A stretch of DNA of 36,803 nt from Methylophaga sp. Lineage in GTDB: Bacteria; Pseudomonadota; Gammaproteobacteria; Nitrosococcales; Methylophagaceae. The stretch is from NCBI GenBank assembly GCA_002733505.1, contig NVVW01000005.1:38174-74976 (forward strand), read 5' to 3'. Within the stretch, counting starts at the first letter, position 1; every line of letters starts with the position of its first letter. Below the pieces are notes generated by a model, which was not told the DNA's origin, did no database searches, and saw nothing but the letters and a program-made list of their open reading frames with translations. Shown piece by piece: positions 17,462-27,736 of this stretch. The position numbers and the translations under genes were made by a program.

Positions 17462-19177
17462 ATGGAAACAACTGAAATACCTCTACGCCTGAATGGTTTA
17501 TCCAGACGTCTCGTTAATGACAAGCTATTAAGCGAGGAGGATGCCTCATTAGCGCAACAAGATGCTAAAGAGTCTAAACAGACCTTTGTCAGTTTTTTAG
17601 TAAAAAATGAATTAGTATCCAGCCAAGATATTGCATTAGCCGCATCTCAAGAATTTGGTGTACCGCTCTTTGATCTTAGCGCAATGAGTATGGAAGCTAT
17701 GCCAACAGGTCTTATCAAAGAACAATTGATCCGTGAGCACAATGCTTTGCCTCTTTTCCAACGTGGTACGCGGCTTTATGTTGCGGTATCAGATCCCACC
17801 AATTTGCAAGCGATGGATGTATTTCAATTTAACACCAGTTTTAATACATTCCCTGTTCTTGTTGAAGAGCAATTATTAGCATCGACCATTGAGCGCTCTT
17901 TAAACGATGAGCAGGAGGCTAATTTTGATGATTTTGGTGATGCTGATCTAGATGATCTTGATATTGGTCAAGATGAAATAGAACAAAAGGACGATGCCGC
18001 ATCTGGCGCTAATGAAACACCTATTGTGCGCTTTGTGAATGGCATTTTAACTACAGCCATCAAATCTGGGGCTTCTGATATCCATTTCGAACCTTATGAA
18101 AAGAAATTTCGCGTACGCACCCGTATTGATGGTATTTTGCATGAAATAAAATCTGCACCCATTAACCTAGCGGGGCGAATTGCAGCCCGCCTTAAAGTAT
18201 TGTCTCGTTTAAATATTGCTGAACGTCGCGTTCCTCAAGATGGTCGAATGCGACTAAAATTATCTAAAACAAAAACCATTGATTTTCGTGTTAATACCTG
18301 TCCAACCTTATTTGGCGAAAAAATTGTATTACGTATTTTAGACCCCACCAGCGCGCAGTTAGGCATTGACGCACTAGGCTATGAAGAAGACCAGAAAAAG
18401 ATTTTCATGGAAACAATGCATAAACCTTATGGCATGATTTTAGTGACAGGTCCTACTGGTAGCGGTAAAACAGTATCGCTCTACACGGCACTTAATATTT
18501 TAAACACTGAAGATAGGAACATTTCTACCGCTGAAGATCCTGCTGAAATAAGTTTGGCTGGGATCAATCAAGTAAATGTAAATCCCGGGGTTGGCCTAAC
18601 CTTTTCTGATGCGCTACGTGCTTTCTTACGTCAAGATCCCGATATCATTATGGTGGGTGAAATAAGAGACCTAGAAACGGCAGAAATATCTATTAAAGCC
18701 GCACAAACAGGGCATATGGTGTTGTCAACACTCCATACTAATGATGCACCGCAAACATTAACTCGCTTATCCAATATGGGCGTGCCTGCTTTTAATATTG
18801 CATCCGCAGTATCATTAATTATTGCACAACGTCTCGCACGACGGTTGTGTAGTGCCTGTAAAGCACCTGATAATCTTCCGCCTGAAACGCTTTTAGATGA
18901 GGGCTTTACCCAAGAACAAATTGATGAAGGGATAACAGTCTATAAACCTGTTGGTTGTGATAAATGTACTAATGGCTATAAAGGTCGTGTTGGTATTTAT
19001 CAGGTGATGCCGATATCTGATGCTATGGCAAGAATCATTATGGAAGGTGGTAACTCCATTCAACTAGCCGATCAGGCTGAAAAAGAAGGTATTGACGACC
19101 TACCAAAATCAGCACTAAAAAAAGTAGCGACTGGTTTAACTAGTCTTGAAGAAATCAATCGTGTAATTAAGGAGTAA
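17462..19177 (+). CDS. pilB: Type IV pilus assembly ATPase PilB
   Basis: A 571-aa GspE/PilB-family secretion ATPase that powers pilus extension at the cytoplasmic face. The N-terminal T2SSE_N/MshEN-like region (about 10-150) includes SQEFGVPLFDLSAM and GTRLYVAVSDPTNLQAMD. The core has Walker A GPTGSGKT (330-337), the Asp-box region and Walker B IIMVGEIRD (about 394-402). A tetracysteine zinc site, CSAC and CDKC (about 462-501), is present. An acidic linker FDDFGDADLDDLDIGQDE separates the domains. The ATG has no clear Shine-Dalgarno, and a tiny frame (17435-17458) ends just before it. pilC follows 3 bases downstream. No pilA is adjacent. Confidence 0.95.
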   Translation: METTEIPLRLNGLSRRLVNDKLLSEEDASLAQQDAKESKQTFVSFLVKNELVSSQDIALAASQEFGVPLFDLSAMSMEAMPTGLIKEQLIREHNALPLFQRGTRLYVAVSDPTNLQAMDVFQFNTSFNTFPVLVEEQLLASTIERSLNDEQEANFDDFGDADLDDLDIGQDEIEQKDDAASGANETPIVRFVNGILTTAIKSGASDIHFEPYEKKFRVRTRIDGILHEIKSAPINLAGRIAARLKVLSRLNIAERRVPQDGRMRLKLSKTKTIDFRVNTCPTLFGEKIVLRILDPTSAQLGIDALGYEEDQKKIFMETMHKPYGMILVTGPTGSGKTVSLYTALNILNTEDRNISTAEDPAEISLAGINQVNVNPGVGLTFSDALRAFLRQDPDIIMVGEIRDLETAEISIKAAQTGHMVLSTLHTNDAPQTLTRLSNMGVPAFNIASAVSLIIAQRLARRLCSACKAPDNLPPETLLDEGFTQEQIDEGITVYKPVGCDKCTNGYKGRVGIYQVMPISDAMARIIMEGGNSIQLADQAEKEGIDDLPKSALKKVATGLTSLEEINRVIKE

Positions 19178-19180
19178 ATC

Positions 19181-20425
19181 GTGGCTCAAGCTAAGGCACG
19201 CAAGAAAATTAAGGTTAAAGTTGATCCCGTTTTTACTTGGCAAGGTACCAATAAGCAAGGCCGAAAAATTAAAGGTGAGCACTCAGCCCCTAATATTAAT
19301 GCCGCAAAAGCAATCTTGCGTCGTCAAGGCATTACTCCGATTAAGGTTAAGAAAAAATCTAAAGATTTATTTGCTGCTAGAAAACCAGCAATCAAACCTT
19401 CCGACATTGCGGTATTCAGCCGTATGCTAGCCACCATGATGTCTGCTGGTGTGCCATTAATGCAATCAATGGAAATTATTGGTGAAGGCCATGAAAATGC
19501 CAGCATGCAAGAGATGATTCTTGCCATTAAATCTGACGTGGAGTCAGGAACTAGCCTTGCCGAATCATTAGCTAAATTTCCACTACATTTTGATGAATTA
19601 TTTGTCAGCTTGGTGCATGCCGGCGAGCAATCAGGTACTTTGGAAACATTGTTGCATGAAATTGCAATCTACAAAGAAAAAACAGAAGCACTCAAAGCAA
19701 AAATTAAAAAGGCCTTGGTTTATCCCATCGCAATTATGGTGGTTGCCTTCGTGGTGACAGCCATTTTAATGATTTTTGTAATCCCTCAGTTTGAAGCATT
19801 ATTCCAAGGTTTTGGTGCTGATCTTCCTGGCTTAACTCAATTTGTAATCAGTATTTCTCAATTTTTCCAAGAATGGTGGTGGTTAATCTTTGGTAGTATT
19901 ATTGGTGGTGTTTTTGCACTGAAAGAAAGCATACGCCGCTCACAAAAAGTCGCTCATTTTTTTGATCGCGCATTGCTGAAGGTTCCTGTTATTGGCATCA
20001 TTATGACCAAAGGTGCCATTGCCCGTTTTGCCCGTACTTTCTCCACCATGTTTAAAGCCGGTGTACCTATGGTTGAAGCGATGGTTTCTGTTGCGGGTGC
20101 TACTGGTAATATTGTGTATAAAGAAGCAACAATGAGTATGCGCGAAGATGTCTCATCAGGTACGCAGCTCAATGCTGCTATGGTGGTACACAAGGATTTA
20201 TTCCCCAATATGGTGATCCAAATGATCGCCATTGGTGAAGAATCAGGTGCATTGGATGCCATGTTAGCCAAAGTAGCAGAGTTTTTTGAAGCTGAAGTTG
20301 ATGATGCTGTTGATAATATGACAGCGTTACTGGAGCCGATGATTATGGCCTTTTTAGGGGTGGTGATTGGTACACTGGTTATCGCGATGTACCTACCTAT
20401 ATTCAAGTTGGGTGCTGTTGTTTAA
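19181..20425 (+). CDS. pilC: Type IV pilus inner-membrane platform protein PilC
   Basis: A 414-aa GspF/PilC protein starting at a GTG, with AAGGAG (19169-19174) overlapping the pilB stop. It has the duplicated GspF domain: first copy FSRMLATMMSAGVPLMQSMEII through LVHAGEQSGTLETLL, then membrane helices around YPIAIMVVAFVVTAILMIFVIP, and second copy FARTFSTMFKAGVPMVEAMVSV through AIGEESGALDAML. A final membrane segment is near MIMAFLGVVIGTLVIAMYLP. It couples PilB turning to pilin insertion. The order pilB-pilC-pilD is the standard one. Confidence 0.95.
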   Translation: MAQAKARKKIKVKVDPVFTWQGTNKQGRKIKGEHSAPNINAAKAILRRQGITPIKVKKKSKDLFAARKPAIKPSDIAVFSRMLATMMSAGVPLMQSMEIIGEGHENASMQEMILAIKSDVESGTSLAESLAKFPLHFDELFVSLVHAGEQSGTLETLLHEIAIYKEKTEALKAKIKKALVYPIAIMVVAFVVTAILMIFVIPQFEALFQGFGADLPGLTQFVISISQFFQEWWWLIFGSIIGGVFALKESIRRSQKVAHFFDRALLKVPVIGIIMTKGAIARFARTFSTMFKAGVPMVEAMVSVAGATGNIVYKEATMSMREDVSSGTQLNAAMVVHKDLFPNMVIQMIAIGEESGALDAMLAKVAEFFEAEVDDAVDNMTALLEPMIMAFLGVVIGTLVIAMYLPIFKLGAVV

Positions 20426-20443
20426 CAATACTAAGGTTTAATC

Positions 20444-21310
20444 ATGATGGCTATTGTTGAAATATTGCAGGCATCTCCTGCACTATTTATTGTATTGATT
20501 ACCGTGTTAGGCTTGTTAATTGGTAGCTTCCTAAACGTGGTTATTTATCGCCTGCCAGTGATGATGCAACAAGAATGGCAGCAGCAATGTGATGAATTAA
20601 ACGGCAAAGAGGCTGAGCCTATTGAGCCTTTTACACTTAGTCGCCCTCGCTCATGTTGCCCGAAGTGTAATCATAAAATTACCGCTTTAGAAAATATTCC
20701 CGTACTAAGTTATCTTGCATTAGGTGGAAAATGCAGCCAATGTAAAATAGCTATTAGCGCGCGTTATCCACTTATTGAAGCCCTCACCGGATTATTATCC
20801 GGCCTTGTTGCATGGCAATTTGGTTTTGACTGGAGCTGCCTAGGTGCATTATTACTTACTTGGACGCTGATCTCACTCAGTTTTATTGATATTGATCATC
20901 AATTATTACCAGATAGCATCACATTGCCTCTTATGTGGCTAGGTATTATTTTCAGCTTCTTCACCGTTTTTACCGATCTTCATTCAAGCATTATCGGTGC
21001 CATTGCAGGTTACTTATCTCTTTGGCTGGTGTATCAAGGTTTCAAGCTGGTCACCGGTAAAGAAGGTATGGGCTATGGTGATTTTAAATTATTAGCCGCT
21101 CTGGGAGCTTGGCTTGGCTGGTCGCTACTGCCTACTATTGTATTGCTTTCTTCTCTGGTCGGCGCCATTATTGGTATTTCACTGATCGTTTTTCGACAGC
21201 ATCAACGTGATATTCCTATTCCTTTTGGCCCCTACCTTGCTGCCGCAGGTTGGATAGCATTAATGTGGGGCCATCAAATTAATGTGCTTTATATTAATTG
21301 GATAGGATAA
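20444..21310 (+). CDS. pilD: Prepilin leader peptidase / N-methyltransferase PilD
   Basis: A 288-aa membrane aspartyl protease that cleaves and N-methylates type IV prepilins and type II pseudopilins. The cytoplasmic loop carries the zinc tetracysteine (C72, C75, C97, C100: CPKC and CSQC). Catalytic aspartates are D149 (FIDIDHQLLPD) and D213 (GYGDFK), the same numbers as in Pseudomonas PilD. Several hydrophobic helices fill the rest, with GSFLNVVIYRLP after the first. A second in-frame ATG follows the first (20447) and could also serve. coaE follows 7 bases later. Confidence 0.95.
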   Translation: MMAIVEILQASPALFIVLITVLGLLIGSFLNVVIYRLPVMMQQEWQQQCDELNGKEAEPIEPFTLSRPRSCCPKCNHKITALENIPVLSYLALGGKCSQCKIAISARYPLIEALTGLLSGLVAWQFGFDWSCLGALLLTWTLISLSFIDIDHQLLPDSITLPLMWLGIIFSFFTVFTDLHSSIIGAIAGYLSLWLVYQGFKLVTGKEGMGYGDFKLLAALGAWLGWSLLPTIVLLSSLVGAIIGISLIVFRQHQRDIPIPFGPYLAAAGWIALMWGHQINVLYINWIG

Positions 21311-21317
21311 CAGCGCA

Positions 21318-21944
21318 TTGCTCAAGATAGGCCTAACGGGGGGGATTGCCAGCGGTAAATCCACTGTTTGTACCTTATTTGAACACTATAATAAAGCACC
21401 CATTATTGATGCAGATGTTATCGCTCGACACCTTGCTGAACCAGATAAAGAGGCGTACGCTGAAATTGTTCACCACTTTGGAGGGGAGGTACTGCAAAGT
21501 GATAAGACACTTAATCGCAAAAAACTTCGCCAACTTATTTTCTCAGATCCTACTGCAAAACAGGCTTTAGAAAATATTCTTCACCCCAAAATACGCCAAC
21601 AAGTTATTTTACAAAGCCAGCAACAACAAGCCTGCTATATTATTCTCGCTATCCCTTTATTAATTGAGTCAAAAATGTACGATTTGGTTGATCGAATCCT
21701 AGTTATCGATATTGATCCAAGCTTACAGCTTCAACGTCTACAACAACGTGATAATATCTCAGCTTATCAAGCACAAGTCATGATTGATGCGCAATGTAGC
21801 CAACAACAACGCTTAGCCCATGCCGATGATATTATCGACAATAATAACGATGCTGATGCCCTTGGCAAGCAAATTCAGCTATTACATCAGAAGTATATTA
21901 AAATTAGCAATGGTTGCCAGCACAGCAATAGTCATGGACAATAG
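21318..21944 (+). CDS. coaE: Dephospho-CoA kinase
   Basis: A 208-aa P-loop kinase catalysing the last step of CoA synthesis. The Walker A motif GLTGGIASGKST is at residues 5-16, followed by DADVIARHLAEP (CoA-binding region) and the lid region QLQRLQQRDN. The start is a TTG at 21318. It is forced by the P-loop position, and AGGA sits upstream; the rare start may keep expression low. It follows pilD closely, as in the widespread pilBCD-coaE-zapD-yacG cluster. Confidence 0.93.
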   Translation: MLKIGLTGGIASGKSTVCTLFEHYNKAPIIDADVIARHLAEPDKEAYAEIVHHFGGEVLQSDKTLNRKKLRQLIFSDPTAKQALENILHPKIRQQVILQSQQQQACYIILAIPLLIESKMYDLVDRILVIDIDPSLQLQRLQQRDNISAYQAQVMIDAQCSQQQRLAHADDIIDNNNDADALGKQIQLLHQKYIKISNGCQHSNSHGQ

Positions 21945-21980
21945 CCTCCTTAATGACTATTACCATAAAACGCATCGCCC

Positions 21981-22751
21981 GTGACTGACACTATTATCTA
22001 TGAACAGCCTCTAAATGAACGTATCCGAACCTTTCTTCGGATAGAATTTCTATTTAAACGGATTGATCCTATTTTGCAACATGGCAATATAGCGCAACAC
22101 CGAGATGCATTAACAAATTTACTCACTATTTTATCTATCTTTGAACGTTCTGATCTAAAACAAGAGATAATCAAAGAATTAGAGCGGCTAACTTCAACAT
22201 TGTCTGCATTAGAAAATAAACCTGGCGTCGATATGGGAGCGCTTAACGACCTGTTAGAGCAATTAGATCAAATCCTTGATGAACTTCATTTAAAAAAATC
22301 TGCTCTTGGTCAATCGTTGCGCGAAAATGAATTTTTATCCAGCATTCGGCAACGCTCTACTATTGCCGGTGGTAGTTGTGACTTTGATCTTCCTGCCTAT
22401 CATTATTGGCTAGAGCATTCATCTAGTGATGCTCAAAAACAGCAATTATTAGCATGGACTGAACAACTAAAAAGTGCACGTTCAGCTATCGATATTGCAC
22501 TTAAATTACTCCGTAGTAGCACAGGGTTCAATGAGTATTCAGCACAATCTGGTTTTTATCAACAAAGTCTTGATAACGGTCAATCCCACCAACTTATCCG
22601 CATAAAAATAGCTAAAGACGCTAATTGCTACCCTGAAATCAGTGGCGGAAAACACCGTTTCACGGTCCGATTTATGAAATTTGATATTGAACAACGCGCC
22701 AAACAAGTCCGTGAAGATATTGAATTTTCACTTAGCTGCTGTGCAATGTAA
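21981..22751 (+). CDS. zapD: Cell division protein ZapD
   Basis: The 256-aa product (GTG start) begins [20 protein letters not shown] and contains [10 protein letters not shown], the family's N-terminal signature. The helical middle has [20 protein letters not shown], and the C-terminal beta domain has [19 protein letters not shown]. ZapD (YacF) cross-links FtsZ filaments through their C-terminal tails. It lies between coaE and yacG and overlaps yacG by one base (TAATG). With zapA at 854 the window holds two independent Z-ring stabilisers. Confidence 0.93.
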   Translation: MTDTIIYEQPLNERIRTFLRIEFLFKRIDPILQHGNIAQHRDALTNLLTILSIFERSDLKQEIIKELERLTSTLSALENKPGVDMGALNDLLEQLDQILDELHLKKSALGQSLRENEFLSSIRQRSTIAGGSCDFDLPAYHYWLEHSSSDAQKQQLLAWTEQLKSARSAIDIALKLLRSSTGFNEYSAQSGFYQQSLDNGQSHQLIRIKIAKDANCYPEISGGKHRFTVRFMKFDIEQRAKQVREDIEFSLSCCAM

Positions 22752-22960
22752 TGGTTAAGATCGTTAAATGTCCGACATGTAACGCAGATGTTCCATGGCA
22801 AGAAGGTCAGCAATGGAAACCTTTTTGCAGTGAACGCTGTAAATTAATTGATCTCGGTGAATGGGCTAGCGAAGGTCATAGCATTGCGGGTGAATCAGTC
22901 CAAGTGGAAAACTCACTTGATCCCGATACGTATAATCCCCAAATAATTAAACCATTCTAA
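22751..22960 (+). CDS. yacG: DNA gyrase inhibitor / zinc-binding protein YacG
   Basis: A 69-residue zinc protein with the CPTC (C7, C10) and CSERC (C26, C30) ligand pairs, followed by [18 protein letters not shown], the conserved YacG segment. E. coli YacG binds GyrB and inhibits gyrase. It ends the rightward pil-coaE-zapD unit and converges with nadA 29 bases away. Confidence 0.93.
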   Translation: MVKIVKCPTCNADVPWQEGQQWKPFCSERCKLIDLGEWASEGHSIAGESVQVENSLDPDTYNPQIIKPF

Positions 22961-22989
22961 GTGCTGTTTGTAGCTTTCCTCGCTAGTGC

Positions 22990-24066
22990 TTAGGCATCGC
23001 CTGCCGTTAAAATTCCTTGTTCCCTAGAAAAATCAATCATTCGATTTAGTGGATGTAACGCTTTTTTACGTGTTTCTTCATCAACCTCAATAGTATTGGT
23101 GCCATCACGTAAGGCTTCATACAAGTTCACTAGAGTATTCATCGCCATCCACGGGCAATGCGCACAGCTTTTACAGGTCGCACTTTTGCCACCCGTTGGC
23201 GCCGGGATCAATAATTTATCTGGTACCACCTGCTTCATTTTATAAAACAAACCATGATCCGTTGCAATAATCAGTGTCGGTGCGTTTGATTTTTTGCCTG
23301 CCGCAATGATCTGTTTAGTTGAGCCGACAAAATCTGCCTTAGCAATCACTGATTCGGGTGATTCGGGATGCACTAATACCTCAGCATCTGGATGTTTCTT
23401 CATCAATTCTTCAAGCTCATACAGCTTAAATTCATCATGCACCACACAATTACCTTGCCACATAATCATATCGGCATTGGTTTTGTTCTTAATATATTGA
23501 CCTAGGTGACGATCAGGACCCCAGATAATTTTTTTGCCCTCAGCCATTATATGCCCAATAATTTGAATGGCATTGCTTGAAGTTACAATCCAATCGGCAC
23601 GGGCTTTCACTTCGACACTGGTATTAGCATATACCACTACTTCACGGTCAGGGTATTGATCGCAGAACTGGCTGAATTCCTCAATAGGGCAACCTAAATC
23701 TAAGGAGCATTCCGCATCTAATGTCGGCATAATAATAGTTTTTTCTGGGCTTAAAATTTTGGAAGTTTCACCCATAAATCGCACACCACAAATCACTAAA
23801 GTATCCGCTTTATGCTGTGCGCCAAAGTTTGCCATATCAAGCGAATCAGAAACATAACCACCCGTTGCTTCAGCTAGAGCCTGTAATTCATCATCAACAT
23901 AATAATGTGCAATTACCACCGCATTTTTTTGTTTTAATAATGCTGTTATTTTAACAATATAGTCTGCTTTTTCGTCTTCCGATAGCCACGGGCTCGGTAC
24001 AACATTATCAATAATATTATCAATACTGGCCTGTAGTTTATGAGGAATTGTTTCCGCTAAACTCAT
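22990..24066 (-). CDS. nadA: Quinolinate synthase A
   Basis: A 358-aa (from the ATG at 24066) [4Fe-4S] enzyme that condenses iminoaspartate with DHAP to quinolinate in NAD synthesis. The three cluster cysteines are evident by analogy with E. coli: C120 ([11 protein letters not shown]), C207 ([12 protein letters not shown]) and C304 ([13 protein letters not shown]). [20 protein letters not shown] lies near the N-terminus. A GTG at 24078 would add four residues, but the ATG is preferred because it overlaps the mutT stop in an ATGA arrangement. nadB and nadC are not nearby. Confidence 0.95.
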   Translation of the reverse strand: MSLAETIPHKLQASIDNIIDNVVPSPWLSEDEKADYIVKITALLKQKNAVVIAHYYVDDELQALAEATGGYVSDSLDMANFGAQHKADTLVICGVRFMGETSKILSPEKTIIMPTLDAECSLDLGCPIEEFSQFCDQYPDREVVVYANTSVEVKARADWIVTSSNAIQIIGHIMAEGKKIIWGPDRHLGQYIKNKTNADMIMWQGNCVVHDEFKLYELEELMKKHPDAEVLVHPESPESVIAKADFVGSTKQIIAAGKKSNAPTLIIATDHGLFYKMKQVVPDKLLIPAPTGGKSATCKSCAHCPWMAMNTLVNLYEALRDGTNTIEVDEETRKKALHPLNRMIDFSREQGILTAGDA

Positions 24067-24467
24067 TTTGTTGTACACTCCGATTTTAATTTACGAATGA
24101 TTGCAACATTCGCGGCAGGAAATTCATCTTCAGCTAAATCATTGATGGCACACCAACGTAACTGCTGCCCTTCCTGCCCTTGCGGCTTACCTGAATATTC
24201 GGTTACCCTCCAAATATCCAGCAACACTGATTTATCCTCATAGTCATGACTCAGCGCTAAAAAGTCTTGCGCAGAAGAAATTATAATACCGATCTCTTCT
24301 TCTATTTCACGAACCAAAGCGTCGTAAACGGATTCATTAGCTTCAACCTTACCACCCGGGAACTCCCAAAAACCGCCTTGGTGTTGATGGGCTTGACGCA
24401 ATGCTAGTAACACTTCGTTATGGGTATTAACAATAATGGCAACGGCTACATGAACAGTGCTTGTCAC
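24063..24467 (-). CDS. mutT: MutT-type Nudix hydrolase (8-oxo-dGTP diphosphatase)
   Basis: A 134-aa Nudix protein with the full box [20 protein letters not shown] followed by IG (G39, E45, R53, E54, E57, E58, G60) and the WEFPGGK lead-in usual for MutT. It sanitises oxidised guanine nucleotides. The start is GTG at 24467, with no in-frame ATG upstream of the conserved fold. It lies between the zf-CHCC gene (9-base gap) and nadA (4-base overlap). In many relatives mutT sits beside yacG and zapD; here it is nearby on the opposite strand. Confidence 0.88.
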   Translation of the reverse strand: MTSTVHVAVAIIVNTHNEVLLALRQAHQHQGGFWEFPGGKVEANESVYDALVREIEEEIGIIISSAQDFLALSHDYEDKSVLLDIWRVTEYSGKPQGQEGQQLRWCAINDLAEDEFPAANVAIIRKLKSECTTK

Positions 24468-24476
24468 GCTATTTTA

Positions 24477-24668
24477 TTAATCTACTAAGGTATAAATAGC
24501 GCCACAATAAGGACACGCTACTTCACCCTTAGCTTGCACATCTAAATACACTTTCGGATGCGCATCCCATACATCCATCTCCGCCGTGGGGCAACTTAAC
24601 GGCAAATCAGCAAGATGAATTTCATAACGTTGCTCTGCACAGGATGCAACGGTTGTTTTTTCAGTCAT
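24477..24668 (-). CDS. zf-CHCC domain small zinc protein
   Basis: A 63-residue protein with the metal ligands C26, H37, C52 and C55 (SCPTAEMDVWDAHPKVYLD, then CPYCGAIYTL). This is the zf-CHCC layout shared with the NDUFS6 subunit of complex I. Bacterial stand-alone members have no agreed function. The ATG at 24668 is chosen over an upstream TTG because GGAGG lies seven bases before it. It is the fourth gene of a six-gene leftward run from the fmdB-like gene to nadA. Confidence 0.88.
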   Translation of the reverse strand: MTEKTTVASCAEQRYEIHLADLPLSCPTAEMDVWDAHPKVYLDVQAKGEVACPYCGAIYTLVD

Positions 24669-24710
24669 CTTTTCAACCTCCAATTTACCGTAAGTGGCTA
24701 CTGAGCTATT

Positions 24711-26507
24711 TTACTCTTGCTTTGATTCAGCAACAACCGGGGCTTTACGCAAACGAATATTCAACTCTTTCAGTTGCGCTTCGCTGACACTACTTGGCGC
24801 ATTGGTTAATAAACAACTTGCTGATTGTGTTTTAGGGAAGGCCATTACATCACGAATAGAGGCAGAACCTGTCATCAACATCGCTAAGCGATCTAAACCA
24901 AAGGCCAAACCACCATGTGGCGGACAACCAAATTTTAATGCTTCTAATAAGAAACCAAATTTATCCTCAGCTTCTTCTTTAGATATGCCCAATAGCTCAA
25001 ATACTTGGCTTTGCACATCGGCGTTATCAATACGCATAGAACCGCCACCCAATTCGGTGCCGTTTAATACCATATCGTAGGCGCGAGATAAACATTTACC
25101 TGGATCTGTTGCTAATAAGCCGAGATCAGATTCACGGGGGGCGGTGAATGGGTGATGTAAAGCTGTCCAGCGATCTGATTTTTCATCCCATTCAAACATG
25201 GGGAATGCAACCACCCATAACGGTTGCCAGCCATGTTTCACTAGGTCTAAATCGTGACCCACTTTAACGCGCAGTGCGCCAAGGGCTTCATTCACAATAT
25301 GTGCTTTATCTGCACCAAAGAATACTAAGTCACCTGTTTGTGCTTCGGTGCGTTGCATAATGGCATCAATAACATCATCAGGCAGGAATTTTAAAATCGG
25401 TGATTGCAAACCTTCACGACCATTATTAATATCATTGACCTTAATATAAGCTAGGCCTTTCGCACCATAGATGCTAACAAATTTGGTGTAATCATCAATT
25501 TGTTTGCGGCTTAAACTCGCACCATTAGGCACGCGTAAACAGGCAACACGACCTTTTTCATCATTAGCAGGGCCAGCAAATACTTTGAAATCTACACTTT
25601 TCATCAAGTCGCTAACTTCAACTAACTCCAGATCGATACGTAAGTCAGGTTTATCACTGCCATAGCGTGCCATCGCTTCGGCATACGTCATGCGAGGGAA
25701 AGGATTCGGTAGTTGTTCTTCTAATACGTTAGCAAACAAACTACGGATCATTTCTTCCATCATCTTCATCAAATCTTCTTCTTCAATAAAAGAAGCTTCA
25801 ACATCGACTTGGGTAAATTCTGGTTGGCGATCAGCGCGTAAATCCTCATCACGAAAACAGCGCACAATCTGATAATAGCGATCCATACCTGCCACCATTA
25901 ACAACTGTTTAAACAATTGTGGCGATTGCGGCAAGGCGAAGAAGTCACCTTGATGGGTGCGGCTTGGTACTAAATAATCGCGCGCACCTTCTGGAGTGGC
26001 TTTGGTTAAAATAGGGGTTTCAATATCTAAAAAGCCATGATCATCTAAAAATCGGCGTAATTGACTGGTAATTTTTGACCGAAAACGTAATTTTTGCTGC
26101 ATTTCAGGACGGCGCAAATCAATATAACGATGGCGCAGACGCACATCTTCATTTACTTCAGCTTGTTCTGTTAGTGGAAACGGTGGCGTTTCAGCGCTGT
26201 TTAAAATTGTAACGCGCGAAGCCACAATTTCAATCTTACCGCTTTTTAGACCCGCATTATCACTGCCTTCTGGACGCAGGCGAACCGTACCTTCAATTTC
26301 TAGTACATATTCACTACGCACACGTTCGGCAATAGCAAAACTTTCTGCATCTTCTGGGTTACAAACAACTTGTACTAAACCTTCACGATCGCGCAAGTCA
26401 ATAAAAATAACACCACCATGATCACGGCGGCGGTGCATCCACCCCGCAACGGTTACCGTTTGCCCATCTAATGTTTCGTTTACATCGCCGCAATAATGGC
26501 TACGCAT
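24711..26507 (-). CDS. aspS: Aspartyl-tRNA synthetase
   Basis: A 598-aa class IIb synthetase of the bacterial type. It has an N-terminal OB-fold anticodon-binding domain ([26 protein letters not shown]), motif 2 ([19 protein letters not shown]), the GAD insertion domain (about 290-420) and motif 3 ([15 protein letters not shown]). Length agrees with E. coli AspS (590 aa). Whether it is discriminating or also charges tRNA-Asn cannot be told here. It follows the DUF502 gene by 9 bases, a neighbourhood (fmdB-DUF502-aspS) common in proteobacteria. Confidence 0.97.
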   Translation of the reverse strand: MRSHYCGDVNETLDGQTVTVAGWMHRRRDHGGVIFIDLRDREGLVQVVCNPEDAESFAIAERVRSEYVLEIEGTVRLRPEGSDNAGLKSGKIEIVASRVTILNSAETPPFPLTEQAEVNEDVRLRHRYIDLRRPEMQQKLRFRSKITSQLRRFLDDHGFLDIETPILTKATPEGARDYLVPSRTHQGDFFALPQSPQLFKQLLMVAGMDRYYQIVRCFRDEDLRADRQPEFTQVDVEASFIEEEDLMKMMEEMIRSLFANVLEEQLPNPFPRMTYAEAMARYGSDKPDLRIDLELVEVSDLMKSVDFKVFAGPANDEKGRVACLRVPNGASLSRKQIDDYTKFVSIYGAKGLAYIKVNDINNGREGLQSPILKFLPDDVIDAIMQRTEAQTGDLVFFGADKAHIVNEALGALRVKVGHDLDLVKHGWQPLWVVAFPMFEWDEKSDRWTALHHPFTAPRESDLGLLATDPGKCLSRAYDMVLNGTELGGGSMRIDNADVQSQVFELLGISKEEAEDKFGFLLEALKFGCPPHGGLAFGLDRLAMLMTGSASIRDVMAFPKTQSASCLLTNAPSSVSEAQLKELNIRLRKAPVVAESKQE

Positions 26508-26516
26508 ATTGTTTTC

Positions 26517-27164
26517 CTAATCTTCTTGGTTAATCTTTTTGTCGGTGATCGCACCGTCAACTAATTTATCTTTTTGCCACGGTGGCACTACCACCGCCAT
26601 CGAAATAATCATTTTCATGCCATCTTCAATGGACATATCAAGCTCAATAACATCTTCGTGAGGCACCATAATAACAAAGCCAGATGTTGGGTTCGGTGTT
26701 GTTGGTACAAAAACACTAATAAGGTTAGCACCCGCTTTCGCTTGCACTTCACCTAAATCATCGGATGTCATAAACGCTAGCCCCCACAAACCTTTGCGCG
26801 GATATTCAATTAATAACACCTTGCTAAATGACTTGGCATCCGTTGCCAACACCGCTTCCATAATTTGCTTAACACCGCCATATAACGTGCGTACTATTGG
26901 AATTCTTGCTAATAATGACTCCCATGCCGCGACGATGCGCCTGCCCAATAAGTTGGCAACTACCATCCCTGTTGTCAATACCAGCACTATTGCTAACACC
27001 ACACCCAAACCGGGGATGTGAAAGCCCAGCATCATATCGGGTTGATAACTTTGTGGTAGTAATAATAATAATTGATCTAAGAAACCAACAATAGCACGCA
27101 CCACTAGAAAGGTGATGCCCAGTGGCATCCAAACTAACAGTCCAGCAATCAAATATTTACGCAC
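26517..27164 (-). CDS. DUF502 family inner-membrane protein
   Basis: A 215-aa protein with two predicted N-terminal membrane helices (about 4-37 and 50-72) and a soluble C-terminal part. It contains the conserved RIPIVRTLYGGVKQIMEAV and the VFVPTTPNPTSGFVIMVP segments of DUF502. Function is unknown. The constant pairing with fmdB upstream and aspS downstream is the only context. The start at 27164 follows the fmdB-like stop by 11 bases. Confidence 0.9.
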   Translation of the reverse strand: MRKYLIAGLLVWMPLGITFLVVRAIVGFLDQLLLLLPQSYQPDMMLGFHIPGLGVVLAIVLVLTTGMVVANLLGRRIVAAWESLLARIPIVRTLYGGVKQIMEAVLATDAKSFSKVLLIEYPRKGLWGLAFMTSDDLGEVQAKAGANLISVFVPTTPNPTSGFVIMVPHEDVIELDMSIEDGMKMIISMAVVVPPWQKDKLVDGAITDKKINQED

Positions 27165-27175
27165 CGTATACCACC

Positions 27176-27427
27176 CTATGCCGCATCAGTCTTTTTTGCA
27201 GGTGATTTTTTCTTACCACTGTCTGCAAGATTACGTTTATTATTGCCACTTTTGAAATCTGTCTCATACCAGCCCTCGCCTTTTAAGCGAAAGCCTCCGG
27301 CAGAAACAAGTTTCCGTAGTGTCGCTTCGTCACAAGCGGGGCAATGAATCAACGGCTCATCACTCATTTTTTGTAATGCTTCGAACGCATGTTCACACCC
27401 ATCACAACGATATTCATATAATGGCAT
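27176..27427 (-). CDS. FmdB-family zinc-ribbon protein
   Basis: An 83-aa protein starting MPLYEYRCDGCEHAFEALQK, with the two cysteine pairs C8/C11 and C29/C32 (CPACDEATLRKL) of the FmdB/CxxC_CxxC_SSSS zinc ribbon, and a Lys/Ser/Ala-rich basic tail (KKKSPAKKTDAA). FmdB was named for regulation of methylamide utilisation in Methylophilus, but most members, including those upstream of aspS, have no known role. It begins the leftward fmdB-DUF502-aspS run, so the promoter lies in the gap holding the palindromic element at 27522-27668. Confidence 0.9.
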   Translation of the reverse strand: MPLYEYRCDGCEHAFEALQKMSDEPLIHCPACDEATLRKLVSAGGFRLKGEGWYETDFKSGNNKRNLADSGKKKSPAKKTDAA

Positions 27428-27521
27428 CCTGATCCACCCTTTTGATCATCTCAATATTAAAAACTACTGCATAGATAACATTGAGGTAATTGTCATATTT
27501 TCAAGTTATTAACCGAGTGAT

Positions 27522-27668
27522 TATACCCGTGATCATTCAATTTGCAAAAAAAACCTCGTCATCCCGGTATGCTTTTAGCCGGGATCTCCGCACAAACAAG
27601 ACTCCGGCTAAAAGCATACCGGAGTGACGGAGGAGCAAAAACCCACAGATTGAATGATTACGGGTATA
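27522..27668 (+). repeat. MITE-like palindromic element, copy C (147 bp)
   Basis: Terminal inverted repeats start TATACCCGTGATCATTCAAT and end with the inverted counterpart (ATTGAATGATTACGGGTATA). The inside is a different long palindrome: GTCATCCCGGTATGCTTTTA continuing GCCGG, answered by CCGGCTAAAAGCATACCGG. The ends match the element at 32808-32969, but the core does not. It fills most of the 309-base divergent gap between the fmdB-like gene and the ABC exporter. Right after it is TATACCCAAAATAA, which resembles the terminus of the other family. Confidence 0.85.
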
Positions 27669-27736
27669 TACCCAAAATAAACATTTCATCTTTTCTACTT
27701 TTCCGTAACCACTAATAATCAGATAAACTCTACATC

